A stretch of 14,749 nucleotides of DNA. It comes from Mariprofundaceae bacterium. GTDB lineage: Bacteria; Pseudomonadota; Zetaproteobacteria; Mariprofundales; Mariprofundaceae. The translations under genes and the position numbers were made by a program. Below are positions 6,859 to 14,417 of the stretch, in pieces (positions within the stretch are counted from its first letter, which is position 1; each line of letters starts with the position of its first letter). The notes beneath the pieces are model-generated. The model was not told where the DNA came from. It saw only the letters and a program-made list of their open reading frames with translations, and made no database searches. The DNA lies in assembly GCA_030950825.1 (NCBI GenBank), contig JAUZQT010000013.1, positions 1 through 14,749 on the forward strand. Reading direction: 5' to 3'.

Positions 6859-7360
6859 TTCCATTCTCCTCATTTAGTTTTTTCCGATCAACATCTTTCA
6901 TTACCCGTGCTAGCAGTGCTTCAGGATCAAAACTGAACACAGCCCTGCTTTCAGGAATGGGTGAGGTGCCAGATTCAACAACCGAAACTATCTCTTTGGC
7001 AACCCTTTGGCTTGAAACAAATACCAACCCCATATTGGCATTTGCCCGACCAATCACGGTCAAAATCAATGTCCCAGCATGCAAAATAACCAAAGAACTA
7101 TCTTTGGAATCACTGACCACCTTATCACTCATGGCTTGCCCTGCTTGCCCAGCCAAGGCATCCGTCAGCGAAATGACCGATGCACTCATGGCCGCAACCG
7201 AATCCGCTTCAATCTCCACCCCATCACTGGCCTGAGCAAGCAATAGACCATCAGGACTGGATAACACACTGGCAATCACAGCATCTGATTCTGCAACCAG
7301 CTGCTCCAACCGCTTTTGACAAAGCTTAACTTCATGATCATTTAAGGCACAAGAATTCAT
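6848..7360 (-). CDS. Roadblock/LC7 domain protein (first of tandem pair)
   Basis: A 170-residue protein. Residues about 10-125 are a Roadblock/LC7 domain: helix KLCQKRLEQLV, strand VIASVLSSPDGLLLAQ, helix SVAAMSASVISLTDALAG, then DSSLVILHAGTLILTVIGR and NMGLVFVSSQRVAKEI. A polar tail of about 45 residues follows (ESGTSPIPES onward), which may be a flexible linker or a partner-binding segment. The ATG at 7360 is preferred because the domain begins soon after. An in-frame ATG at 7396 would add 12 residues, and neither start has a clear Shine-Dalgarno. It lies 67 bases after cysE on the same strand and overlaps the next Roadblock gene by 11 bases, so the two are probably made together and could form a heterodimer. 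The domain call is good, the function unknown. Confidence 0.85.
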   Translation of the reverse strand: MNSCALNDHEVKLCQKRLEQLVAESDAVIASVLSSPDGLLLAQASDGVEIEADSVAAMSASVISLTDALAGQAGQAMSDKVVSDSKDSSLVILHAGTLILTVIGRANANMGLVFVSSQRVAKEIVSVVESGTSPIPESRAVFSFDPEALLARVMKDVDRKKLNEENGNES

Positions 7361-7427
7361 AGGCACAAACCATATAGGGGTTTTTGTGCCATGCAAGGTT
7401 TTTCACATGCCTCAAAATTAAAAAAGC

Positions 7428-8168
7428 TCAAATCCCATCACCACCAAGAAAATTTTCAACTTTCTGATGCTCTTTGCACATCTCTTTGTTCAATTGTGAA
7501 TCTCTTACATTATCGCACTTATCATCAGCATGAAAGCTATCCACCCGTGCATTTACATCATCAATTAAGGTAAGCATATGACGAAGAACCTGAGCAACAG
7601 GGTCTGGCATTTGATGATGATCTAAGTTAATTCGCCCATTTTCAATGAGTGACTCTGTTTTACCCACCACCATACCTGGAATACCAATCACCGTTGAGTG
7701 CTCTGGAATATCCTTCAATACCACGGAGTTCGCACCAATACGCGATTGCTGTCCAATGGTAATCGCACCCAACACCTTTGCCCCAGCGCCAACAATCACC
7801 CCATCCTCCAAGGTTGGGTGGCGTTTTTCTTTCTGCCACGTTGTGCCGCCCAAAGTCACCCCGTGGTATAGGGTTACACCATCACCAATTTCAGTGGTCT
7901 CACCAATCACAATACCCATGCCATGATCAATAAAAAATCGCTTGCCAATGGTTGCCCCTGGATGGATTTCAATACCTGTCAACCAGCGCCCTATATGAGA
8001 AATAAACCGACCCAACCAACAAAGATCCCGCTGCCAGCATGCATGTGCCACACGGTAGATCCAAATAGCATGCAAGCCTGGATAGCAGGTGAGTACCTCC
8101 CATGTAGAACGCGCCGCTGGATCACGATCAAAAGCAGTACGAATATCGTCTCGAATAGTTAAAAACAT
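7428..8168 (-). CDS. cysE: Serine O-acetyltransferase
   Basis: Transfers acetyl from acetyl-CoA to L-serine, the first step of cysteine synthesis (cytosol). The N-terminal helical part (1-65) ends in WLTGIEIHPGA, and residues about 66-180 form a left-handed beta helix of hexapeptide repeats. The active-site histidines are His82 in DHGMG and His102 in YHGVTLGGT, followed by KRHPTLEDGVIVGAGAKVLG. Length 246 fits the shorter bacterial SAT form. The C-terminal tail of roughly 50 residues after VGKTES is charged and lacks an obvious family pattern. It starts at ATG 8168, nine bases after the M16 peptidase stop, so these are an operon; the Roadblock genes follow. The enzyme call is secure. Feedback control by cysteine is known for the family but not visible here. 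Confidence 0.96.
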   Translation of the reverse strand: MFLTIRDDIRTAFDRDPAARSTWEVLTCYPGLHAIWIYRVAHACWQRDLCWLGRFISHIGRWLTGIEIHPGATIGKRFFIDHGMGIVIGETTEIGDGVTLYHGVTLGGTTWQKEKRHPTLEDGVIVGAGAKVLGAITIGQQSRIGANSVVLKDIPEHSTVIGIPGMVVGKTESLIENGRINLDHHQMPDPVAQVLRHMLTLIDDVNARVDSFHADDKCDNVRDSQLNKEMCKEHQKVENFLGGDGI

Positions 8169-8177
8169 GGCAATAAG

Positions 8178-9425
8178 CTACATCACAGCGCGCGCTGAAC
8201 ACAATGCTTCATCCGATCCTGCAATCGTCCATAGTGCATCCGCATGAAGTTGCTGCTCCACCCAGTGCCGAATATCATGGCTTTGCAACTGCTGAATACG
8301 ATCCACCCACTGCTGTTGCGACAACAGTTTATCCTCATCCAAGCGCCCCCCTAAATATAGCATATGCCCTTCCACCGAATCCATACCCATACGAAATTGC
8401 ACTTCCATTTGTCGTTTGGCACGCACAAGCACGGCATCATTGATCATATCAGGGAATTTACAAAGTGTTTCTTGCAACACAGCAAGGCAATCGGCCAACA
8501 TATTGGGATGCGTGCCACAACTCATACTCCATAAACCAACATCGCTGAATGGCGATAAATGCGAGCCAACACTATAGGCTAAGCCTCGGCGTTCACGGAT
8601 CTCACGAAATAGTGCTGAACTCATACCACCACCCAACATTTGATTGGCCAACCATGATTCAGGACGATGCTCGGCAGCCGCATTGATACTTGGAAAACTT
8701 ACGACAATATGCGCCTGTTCCATATCGCGCGATAAATAATGTGCACCTTTTTTTCTTAATGCTTGTTTTCTGGGCGAACGCTCCACCGCAGACCCCCATG
8801 TCCGCTTAGCAACCGCATCCACCAATGCCTGATGTTCAATGCGTCCTGCTGCCGTAATCAACAAGCGTGGCGGGCAATAATGCGCGTCCAAGTAATCTCG
8901 CAAATGGGTCGTTGAAAGCGCTGCCAAAACATCGCGCTTGCCTAATGTAGGCTCCCCCAGTGCATGATTGGCAAATACTTCTTTTAGGTGCTGATCGTAC
9001 ACCCATTCATCTGGGGTATCATCGACCATCGCCATTTCCGAGAAAATAACTTCACGCTCACGCTGCCATTCGTCTTCGGGCAAACTTGACTCCAACAGCA
9101 TATCCATGAGCAATGCCAAACCTTCTTGCCAATCTTCATGCAATACATGTAGATAAAAACAAGTACGTTCACGCGATGTAAATGCATTGGCATTGCCACC
9201 CAAAACATCCAGTTTTTCAGATAAAGCATGCACATTCAATGATTTTGTACCCTTGAACAACATATGCTCCAGAGCATGAGAAATTCCAGCCTGTGATGCA
9301 CTCTCATCGCGACTACCTGCATCAATAAATATACCCAAAGCCACGCTTTGTGCTTCAGGCATGGCATGAGAAATAACCATAGGTCCATCACTTAGTTGTG
9401 TTTCTTTAGAAAATTTCTTATGCAT
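8178..9425 (-). CDS. M16 family zinc metallopeptidase
   Basis: A 415-residue M16 (pitrilysin/mitochondrial-processing-peptidase type) peptidase. The inverted zinc motif is HALEH (His50, Glu53, His54). The third ligand is Glu130 in EREVIFSEM, 76 residues after the second His, as usual. The N-terminal half also shows GSRDES and GGNANAFTSRE, and the C-terminal half contains the M16_C signature GGGMSSALFREIRERRGLAY. No signal peptide is seen, so it is probably cytosolic, unlike the periplasmic M16 enzymes of enteric bacteria. Relatives degrade peptides or process small proteins; the substrate here is unknown. The start ATG at 9425 is preceded by GAGGGG at a good distance. It is the first gene of the run M16 - cysE - Roadblock - Roadblock. 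Confidence 0.94.
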   Translation of the reverse strand: MHKKFSKETQLSDGPMVISHAMPEAQSVALGIFIDAGSRDESASQAGISHALEHMLFKGTKSLNVHALSEKLDVLGGNANAFTSRERTCFYLHVLHEDWQEGLALLMDMLLESSLPEDEWQREREVIFSEMAMVDDTPDEWVYDQHLKEVFANHALGEPTLGKRDVLAALSTTHLRDYLDAHYCPPRLLITAAGRIEHQALVDAVAKRTWGSAVERSPRKQALRKKGAHYLSRDMEQAHIVVSFPSINAAAEHRPESWLANQMLGGGMSSALFREIRERRGLAYSVGSHLSPFSDVGLWSMSCGTHPNMLADCLAVLQETLCKFPDMINDAVLVRAKRQMEVQFRMGMDSVEGHMLYLGGRLDEDKLLSQQQWVDRIQQLQSHDIRHWVEQQLHADALWTIAGSDEALCSARAVM

Positions 9426-9527
9426 TTTCCCCTCACTTACTCAAACTCATGGCAGCATTAAAGGGCGCATACATATTTTTGCAAGTAAGGCGTAATTGTG
9501 GTTATTCCATCAATTACGATCCAATCA

Positions 9528-9671
9528 CGGTGACAGTTTACCAAATGCACTTATTATGAAACTAAAATTTAATAACATGGCTAAGCTGCCTTATCTTGTT
9601 AAACTTAAGGCGAAGAAACAATAGAAAAAATATATGGATCGGAATTAAGTATATTTAGTAAGCTGTCACCG
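9528..9671. repeat. 144-bp terminal-inverted-repeat element (MITE/REP-like)
   Basis: The left arm (9528-9555) and the reverse complement of the right arm (9644-9671) match at 23 of 28 bases. The outer 14 bases match at 13, starting CGGTGACAG. The 88-bp interior has no ORF. No clear target-site duplication is seen. It fills most of the 284-bp gap (9426-9709) between the divergent M16 and antiporter genes and ends 38 bases before the antiporter ATG, so it may carry or affect the promoter or leader of that gene. It could be a miniature transposable element, a REP/BIME-type palindrome or a regulatory hairpin; the sequence alone does not decide. The rest of the gap shows no further gene and no convincing promoter. 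Confidence 0.6.
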
Positions 9672-9709
9672 GAACTCACAGATTGCCGTAGAAGGAGCTT
9701 GAAAGCCTA

Positions 9710-11413
9710 ATGACTTCACCTCACCTCATTGATATTGTTATCTTATTGGCATCCGCAGTCGTTGCGGTTCCACTTTTTAAATTTGTCAAGCTTGGCGCTG
9801 TGCCAGGTTTTTTAGTGGCTGGTGTGATTGTCGGCCCCTTTGGGCTGGGCTTAATCAGCAATCTCGACGAAATCGGAAAGCTGGCAGAAATTGGTGTTGT
9901 ACTGCTTTTATTTGTCATTGGCGTTGAATTAAAGCCATCCCGACTTTGGCGAATGCGGCGCTTGGTATTTGTTCTGGGCACCCTTCAAGTTCTCATCACA
10001 GGCCTGGCACTCGCGGCCATCGCTTACTCCTTTTTTGCTCTACCAATGCGCTCAGCAATTTTAGCTGGCACAGTATTGGCACTGTCATCGACAGCCTTTG
10101 TATTACAACTATTGGCAGAACAACGCGCGCTCTCATCGCCCTACGGACGAGCATCCTTTGCAATACTACTGCTACAAGATCTTGCAGTCGTACCACTTTT
10201 GGCCTTGGTGCCATTATTGGCAATGCCTGAAGTTAATTTTAGCTTGGATATTATTTATACACTGGCTAAATCCCTGCTGGTCCTTGGCTTAGTTATTTTA
10301 TTGGGGCACTATTTTTTACGCCCCATTTTTCGGCACATTGCGATTTCGGATAATCCAGAAATTTTCACGGCATCGGCTGTCTTATTGGTTCTGGGAACGG
10401 CCTTATTAACTGAACACTTGGGTCTTTCGATGGCAATGGGAGCCTTTTTAGCAGGCCTACTTATCTCCAATTCACCCTATAAACATCAAGTTATGGCAGA
10501 AATATCTCCTTTCCGTGGCTTCTTTCTAGGCCTGTTTTTCATGTCCATGGGCATGCTTTTGAATCTTAATCTCTTTCTGGATAGCCCTGTTTCATCACTT
10601 GCAGTCGTTCTTTTGTTAATATTTATTAAAGCCGTACTTCTTTATTTTTTGGCACAGCTATTCGGATTCGGATTTAAAACCAGCCTGGCCATTGCACTGA
10701 TGCTTGCCCAAAGCGGTGAGTTTGCCTTAGTTATTTTCTCCATGGCGCATCAAACAAGTATTTTAAGCAATGAACTATTCCAGCAACTATTACTCATTGT
10801 TCTTCTGAGCATGCTTGCCACGCCTGCACTAGCATATTTCGCGCAACTCTTTACAAAAAACACAACAACTAAAAAAGAGCTACCTTCGGAAAAGGCGCTT
10901 CCTGCGCCCATCGTCATTGCGGGCTTTGGTCGTGTGGGGCGCCGAGTCGGAGAAATATTAACCATGGCGAACAGACCTTATGTCGCACTGGACTCTGACG
11001 CACGAATCGTTGAGAGGGAACGAGAAAATGGTCACCCCATTTTTTATGGTGATGCATGTAGAACAAAACTTTTGGAAGCTGCGGGTGCCGCCAACGCTCA
11101 AGTCATTATTGTCACCACAAGAGGCACAGCAATCACAGAGCAAATCGTTGCATCACTTCGGCAAGCTTACCCCAATACTGTCATTTATGTGCGCGGACAC
11201 AGCCTAGAGCAATGCCGTGAATTACAAGCAATCGGCGCCACTGGATCTGTTTCTGAAACAATCGAAGCAAGCCTTGAATTGGCACGCATGACACTGCGCA
11301 ATATTGGCATCGATAAAAAAGAGCGCACGGCTATTTTGAATGACTTCCGGCGTTCGTATCACAAAAAAATTAACCAGCCAGAAAGTGATATATCATGCCA
11401 AAAAGATATTTAG
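9710..11413 (+). CDS. KefB/KefC-like CPA2 cation:proton antiporter with RCK domain
   Basis: A 567-residue inner-membrane transporter that exchanges K+ (or Na+) for H+. Residues about 1-380 hold around 12 hydrophobic segments typical of the CPA2 Na_H_Exchanger fold, including LLLQDLAVVPLLALVPLL and LAQSGEFALVIFS. After a polar linker (TTTKKELPSEK), residues about 399-520 form an RCK/TrkA-N domain with the nucleotide-binding GFGRVG (405-410) and a following acidic turn VALDSD. E. coli KefB and KefC are slightly longer (about 600-620) and are gated by glutathione adducts with the ancillary subunits KefG or KefF; no such subunit gene is nearby, so glutathione gating should not be assumed. AAGGAG lies 12 bases before the ATG, with GAAAG closer. 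It is a single-gene unit preceded by the inverted-repeat element. Confidence 0.93.
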   Translation: MTSPHLIDIVILLASAVVAVPLFKFVKLGAVPGFLVAGVIVGPFGLGLISNLDEIGKLAEIGVVLLLFVIGVELKPSRLWRMRRLVFVLGTLQVLITGLALAAIAYSFFALPMRSAILAGTVLALSSTAFVLQLLAEQRALSSPYGRASFAILLLQDLAVVPLLALVPLLAMPEVNFSLDIIYTLAKSLLVLGLVILLGHYFLRPIFRHIAISDNPEIFTASAVLLVLGTALLTEHLGLSMAMGAFLAGLLISNSPYKHQVMAEISPFRGFFLGLFFMSMGMLLNLNLFLDSPVSSLAVVLLLIFIKAVLLYFLAQLFGFGFKTSLAIALMLAQSGEFALVIFSMAHQTSILSNELFQQLLLIVLLSMLATPALAYFAQLFTKNTTTKKELPSEKALPAPIVIAGFGRVGRRVGEILTMANRPYVALDSDARIVERERENGHPIFYGDACRTKLLEAAGAANAQVIIVTTRGTAITEQIVASLRQAYPNTVIYVRGHSLEQCRELQAIGATGSVSETIEASLELARMTLRNIGIDKKERTAILNDFRRSYHKKINQPESDISCQKDI

Positions 11414-11720
11414 ATTTGCATTAAAACATCAGGCTTATTTCGACAGGCTAGGTTCAACCTCAGCAACGAGTAGCCAAACGAGCGCAATAAAATATATGCA
11501 TATCCGCAACAGCACTTGCTCATGTTCACTACCCACACAGTGCTGCAACTGCTTACTTATCGTTGTAAACCATGACATAAACGCAACAAGACAGTAATTC
11601 AAATATGGAAACCATTGATTGAACAGGAGTGCAAGGAACGGAAATTAAATAACTTGAGCATTTAATTCCCGTTTCTAAACACTTATACCGCAGTCTTCAC
11701 CATGCAATATTCCGTTGCAG
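11414..11720. other. Intergenic region between convergent genes, with imperfect hairpin
   Basis: I see no gene here. At 11637-11650 and 11660-11673 there is a 14-bp inverted repeat (13 matches; AACGGAAATTAAAT-type) with a 9-base loop. No T-run follows it on either strand, so it is a weak terminator candidate at best. The rest has no convincing signal. Confidence 0.5.
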
Positions 11721-12365
11721 TTACTTCACCCGCAATGAAACACGACGATTTTTGGCGCGCCCTTCTACTGTACTATTATCAGCACGCGGTTGTGTTTCAC
11801 CATAGCCTTGGGATGTTAAACGTGCCGCTTTAATACCGTGCCCAAGAAAATAGTTCATGACACTTGTGGCTCGGCGGTTGGATAAGCCAAGATTATAAGC
11901 AGCTTTGCCTTTGCTATCGGTATGTGCAGCAACCTCAACATTGATATCAGCACGCTTCTGCAGTGTTTTTACAGCATTATCCAATACGGCCATTGATGCC
12001 ACCGTTAATTTGGCACTATTTGTCTCAAAAAACACGCCTTCCAAACGAATCACTTCAAGCACAGGTTTCGCACAGCCTTTTTTCGCTTTAACATAGGCCT
12101 TTTTCGCAGTCGCCAATGCATCTGCAAGCAGCTCTGCATTTTCATCGGGATGTGAACCGACCTCATCCGTAATTTCATGTGCAGCATGATACATTTTCAC
12201 AACAGCCTTGGCTTGCAAGGCAGGTGCACACTTTTCAGCACCAGCATCCTTCGCCTGCTGAATCATGGCGCGTGCTTCATCCAATTCACTGATTTGTGTG
12301 GATGCGATATGCCCTGTGCAAGCTGTCATTGCTGTACATGCCGCTAATAGAAAAATTCGCTTCAT
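11721..12365 (-). CDS. OmpA-family peptidoglycan-binding lipoprotein with DUF4398-like N-domain
   Basis: A 214-residue envelope protein. Residues 1-16 are a lipoprotein signal ending MTAC (Cys16; Met at -3 instead of the usual Leu, so lipidation is likely but not textbook). Residues about 24-98 are an Ala/Lys-rich helical region like DUF4398 (DEARAMIQQAKDAGA and LLADALATAKKAYVKAKKGC). Residues about 107-214 are an OmpA_C domain, with FFETNSAKLT, HTDSKGKAAYNLGLSNRRA (Asp and Arg expected to bind diaminopimelate) and GYGETQPRADN, ending RRVSLRVK. It should anchor the outer membrane to peptidoglycan. Its ATG overlaps the stop of the small exported protein by 4 bases (ATGA), so the two are translationally coupled. 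Homologues with this layout are common in Gram-negative bacteria; the specific role is unknown. Confidence 0.92.
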   Translation of the reverse strand: MKRIFLLAACTAMTACTGHIASTQISELDEARAMIQQAKDAGAEKCAPALQAKAVVKMYHAAHEITDEVGSHPDENAELLADALATAKKAYVKAKKGCAKPVLEVIRLEGVFFETNSAKLTVASMAVLDNAVKTLQKRADINVEVAAHTDSKGKAAYNLGLSNRRATSVMNYFLGHGIKAARLTSQGYGETQPRADNSTVEGRAKNRRVSLRVK

Positions 12366-12622
12366 TTCATGCTCCCTGCTTGAGCTGCATGCTCTTCTGC
12401 TTTATCCATAAAAGCTTTCGCAACACCAATATCATGCTGCATTTTTTCCTCCACAGCAACGCTGGCAAATTCACGCGCCAAATGCGCCTGATAGCTATTA
12501 TTATCCTTTAATTGTGCATATAGACTATCATAACGATCATCCACACTTACTTTCCAATCTGCCGCTGCAGCCGAACTTGCAAAAACAAGCATCGCAACAG
12601 CCAATAAACTTAACCGCTTCAT
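12362..12622 (-). CDS. Small exported helical protein of unknown function
   Basis: An 86-residue protein. Residues 1-21 are a clear Sec signal peptide (KR, then LSLLAVAMLVFASSAAA, cleavage after AAA). There is no lipobox Cys. The mature 65 residues are charged and helical (LYAQLKDNNSYQAHLA, then VEEKMQHDIGVAKAFMDKAEEHAAQAG), like short periplasmic helical proteins that accompany OmpA-like lipoproteins. The ATG at 12622 is five bases after GAGAGGAG; an in-frame GTG at 12628 overlaps that site and is not the start. Its last codons overlap the OmpA-like gene by 4 bases, so it probably acts with that lipoprotein in the periplasm. I do not recognise a named family. Confidence 0.8.
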   Translation of the reverse strand: MKRLSLLAVAMLVFASSAAAADWKVSVDDRYDSLYAQLKDNNSYQAHLAREFASVAVEEKMQHDIGVAKAFMDKAEEHAAQAGSMK

Positions 12623-12703
12623 ATCCACTCCTCTCTTATTATAAATTGTATCTCACCAACACCAATAAAACCTTCATCTGCTCATCTGCTCATTTGTTTC
12701 ATG

Positions 12704-13081
12704 TTAATGCAGTACACCCAACTTTGCCAAAGTAAAGATAGGAATATCCGCATTAAAGCGTTTTCCATCTTCCCCTAGCATCTGATAACTCCCTTGCATG
12801 CAACCCAAAGGAGTCTCCAATACACAAAAGCTACTGTAGCGATGTTCAGCTCCTGGATCAATCATCGGTTGTTCACCAAGCACCCCATCACCTTGCACTT
12901 CTTGTACATTCGCATTGGCATCGGTAATGAACCAGTGTCGCTGCATAAGCCTCGCACCTTTATTGCCTATATTGCGAATATTAATGTGGTAGGCGAATAA
13001 ATATTGTGCATCGCTTTCCTCAGAATGCTCTTCTATATACTCAGGCCTGACACTTATCTCAAACTGATAGGCAACGGTCAT
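12704..13081 (-). CDS. apaG: ApaG family protein
   Basis: A 125-residue, single-domain beta-sandwich protein (ApaG/DUF525 family, fibronectin-III-like). Signatures are FEISVRPEYIEEHS at the N-terminus, FAYHINIRNIG, QRHWFITDANANVQEVQGDG, VLGEQPMIDPGAEHRYSS and LETPLGCMQGSYQM. The length is normal. In enterobacteria apaG lies next to apaH, which hydrolyses diadenosine tetraphosphate, but ApaG's own biochemical role is not settled. Here it follows tyrS with a 4-base ATGA overlap, so the two are co-translated. Aminoacyl-tRNA synthetases are known makers of diadenosine polyphosphates, which makes the pairing suggestive, but that is inference. No apaH is in the window. No terminator is seen in the 80 bases after it. 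Confidence 0.95.
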   Translation of the reverse strand: MTVAYQFEISVRPEYIEEHSEESDAQYLFAYHINIRNIGNKGARLMQRHWFITDANANVQEVQGDGVLGEQPMIDPGAEHRYSSFCVLETPLGCMQGSYQMLGEDGKRFNADIPIFTLAKLGVLH

Positions 13082-14265
13082 GCTGTTACTTCTAATTTTA
13101 AAAAACGACGTTTACCGCATTTAATCAGGTAAGACCCACCCACCATCAACGAAAAACCCTTGTCGTTCACTTTCTCACCGTTCACAGAAACTGCACCTTG
13201 CTTCACCAAGCGCATTCCTTCACCATTGGATTTGGTTAAACCTGTTTCAGTCAAGGCTTTCACCAACCACAAGTTGCCATCCGTTGCCGCCAGTGATGCT
13301 TCAGGAATATCATCAGGCACCTCTTTCTTGGCAAACTGTTTTTCAAATCCTTCACGCGCTGCCTGCCCCGCCTCTGCACCATGAAAGCGCGCCACGATCC
13401 GAACTGCCAGTTGTTTTTTTGCTTCCATTGGATGCATGGCACGAACATCATCCAAATCCACATCCGTCAATAATTCATAATAGCGCACCATTAATTCATC
13501 AGAAGCCGACATTACCTTGCCAAACTGATCCACAGGTGCCTCTTCAATAGCAATATAATTATTGAGTGACTTGGACATTTTATTCTCACCATCCAAACCT
13601 TCCAGCAACGGCATGGTTATAACAATTTGTGGCGATTTAGCGTGATTCTCTTGAAGTTGTCGTCCCATCAATAGATTAAATTTTTGATCATTACCACCCA
13701 ACTCAATATCTGCATTCAAAGCCACCGAGTCAAAGCCCTGTACCAGAGGGTACAAGAACTCATGAATCGCAATGGATTGCCTGTTTTTATAACGTTTCTC
13801 AAAATCATCACGTTCAAGCATACGTGCCACAGTCGCTTTTCCAGCCAAGGCAATCATTTCTGCAGCAGACATATTTCCAAACCAATCGGAATTAAAGCGT
13901 ACTTCTGTTTTGGCAGGGTCGAGCACTTTAAAAACTTGTTGTTTATAAGTTTCGGCATTGATAAGCACATCCTCCTTGGTGAGAGGCGGACGGGTTTCAT
14001 TTTTCCCGCTTGGATCTCCGATCATGCCCGTAAAATCGCCTATCAAAAAAATCACTTGATGCCCACATTGTTGAAACTGGCGCAATTTCTCAAGCAGTAC
14101 CGTATGCCCCAAGTGCAAATCAGGTGCCGTTGGATCAAAGCCAGCTTTAACACGCAGTGGACGCGCCTCTTTTTCTGCCAATTTAAGTTTGGCCTCAAGC
14201 CCGCCCGCAGGAAGAATTTCCAATGTGCCGCGAGATAGCAGTGCTAGTTGTTGTTGAATATCCAT
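13078..14265 (-). CDS. tyrS: Tyrosyl-tRNA synthetase
   Basis: Charges tRNA-Tyr with tyrosine (class I aminoacyl-tRNA synthetase, cytosol, dimer). The HIGH motif is H51-L-G-H54 in PTAPDLHLGHTVLL. The KMSKS loop is exact at 228-232 in GENKMSKSLNNY. Other class signatures are GDFTGMIGDPSGKNETRP and ELGGNDQKFNLLMGR. The C-terminal S4-like RNA-binding domain is at about 330-395 (LVKQGAVSVNGEKVNDKG). The 395-residue length and KMSKS form fit the TyrZ-like group rather than the E. coli TyrS group. The start is the ATG at 14265, eight bases after AGG; a GTG at 14268 is also in frame. It is the first gene of the pair with apaG. A terminator lies 46 bases upstream on the same strand, so its promoter should lie between 14266 and 14310, or the gene is expressed by readthrough. 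Confidence 0.97.
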   Translation of the reverse strand: MDIQQQLALLSRGTLEILPAGGLEAKLKLAEKEARPLRVKAGFDPTAPDLHLGHTVLLEKLRQFQQCGHQVIFLIGDFTGMIGDPSGKNETRPPLTKEDVLINAETYKQQVFKVLDPAKTEVRFNSDWFGNMSAAEMIALAGKATVARMLERDDFEKRYKNRQSIAIHEFLYPLVQGFDSVALNADIELGGNDQKFNLLMGRQLQENHAKSPQIVITMPLLEGLDGENKMSKSLNNYIAIEEAPVDQFGKVMSASDELMVRYYELLTDVDLDDVRAMHPMEAKKQLAVRIVARFHGAEAGQAAREGFEKQFAKKEVPDDIPEASLAATDGNLWLVKALTETGLTKSNGEGMRLVKQGAVSVNGEKVNDKGFSLMVGGSYLIKCGKRRFLKLEVTA

Positions 14266-14310
14266 CACCGAAGCCTATCAAATTAAGATATGGATGATAT
14301 AGATGAAAAG

Positions 14311-14338
14311 AAAAAAGGCTCCGCAATGCGGAGCCTTT
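14311..14338 (-). terminator. Factor-independent terminator upstream of tyrS
   Basis: An 11-bp perfect stem (14314-14324 with 14328-14338, GC-rich core GGCTCCGC/GCGGAGCC) with a 3-base loop. Read on the minus strand it is followed by TTTTTTCTTTT. It would end a minus-strand transcript arriving from 14339 onward, before tyrS. Confidence 0.82.
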
Positions 14339-14417
14339 AAAAAATTCGTCTGGTGTCTAAGGGAGGGAGGAGGGCGACACCAGACAAGGCGAATGATACG
14401 GCAACAGCGTGACGGAT
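14311..14417 (-). ncRNA. Candidate small RNA or leader with CCUCCUCCC loop
   Basis: On the minus strand a perfect 10-bp stem (GTCTGGTGTC/GACACCAGAC, 14348-14357 with 14376-14385) holds an 18-base pyrimidine-rich loop containing CCTCCTCCC (14373 down to 14365), the complement of a strong Shine-Dalgarno. The stem is followed by GAATTTTTT and then the terminator at 14311-14338. A TATGAT at 14429-14424 could be a -10 box, giving a start near 14417 and a transcript of about 107 bases, but its -35 match is poor. No ORF explains the structure. Hairpins with the same CCUCCUCCC loop are known from the cuckoo/CcsR small RNAs of alphaproteobacteria. It could instead be an attenuating leader of tyrS. The 5' end is a guess. 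Confidence 0.38.

Noticed and set aside
6859..6873. Upstream ATGs (6873 and 6864) for the second Roadblock gene
   Set aside because: AGGAG overlaps the first and is one base from the second; it is seven bases from the ATG at 6858.
1830..11413. A glutathione/cysteine pathway linking ggt, cysE and the Kef-like antiporter
   Set aside because: The three are on separate transcription units several kb apart, and the antiporter shows no KefF/KefG partner. The shared theme may be chance.
11637..11673. Terminator for the antiporter or the OmpA-like gene
   Set aside because: The hairpin is A+T-rich, imperfect and not followed by a T-run on either strand.
12638..12643. Perfect TATAAT on the minus strand upstream of the small exported protein gene
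   Set aside because: Transcription from it would start near 12631, inside the GAGAGGAG ribosome site, and no good -35 box lies 16-18 bases upstream.
13684..14238. 184-codon open frame on the plus strand
   Set aside because: It lies antisense to tyrS, whose motifs are intact. It shows no family pattern and is a shadow of the real gene.
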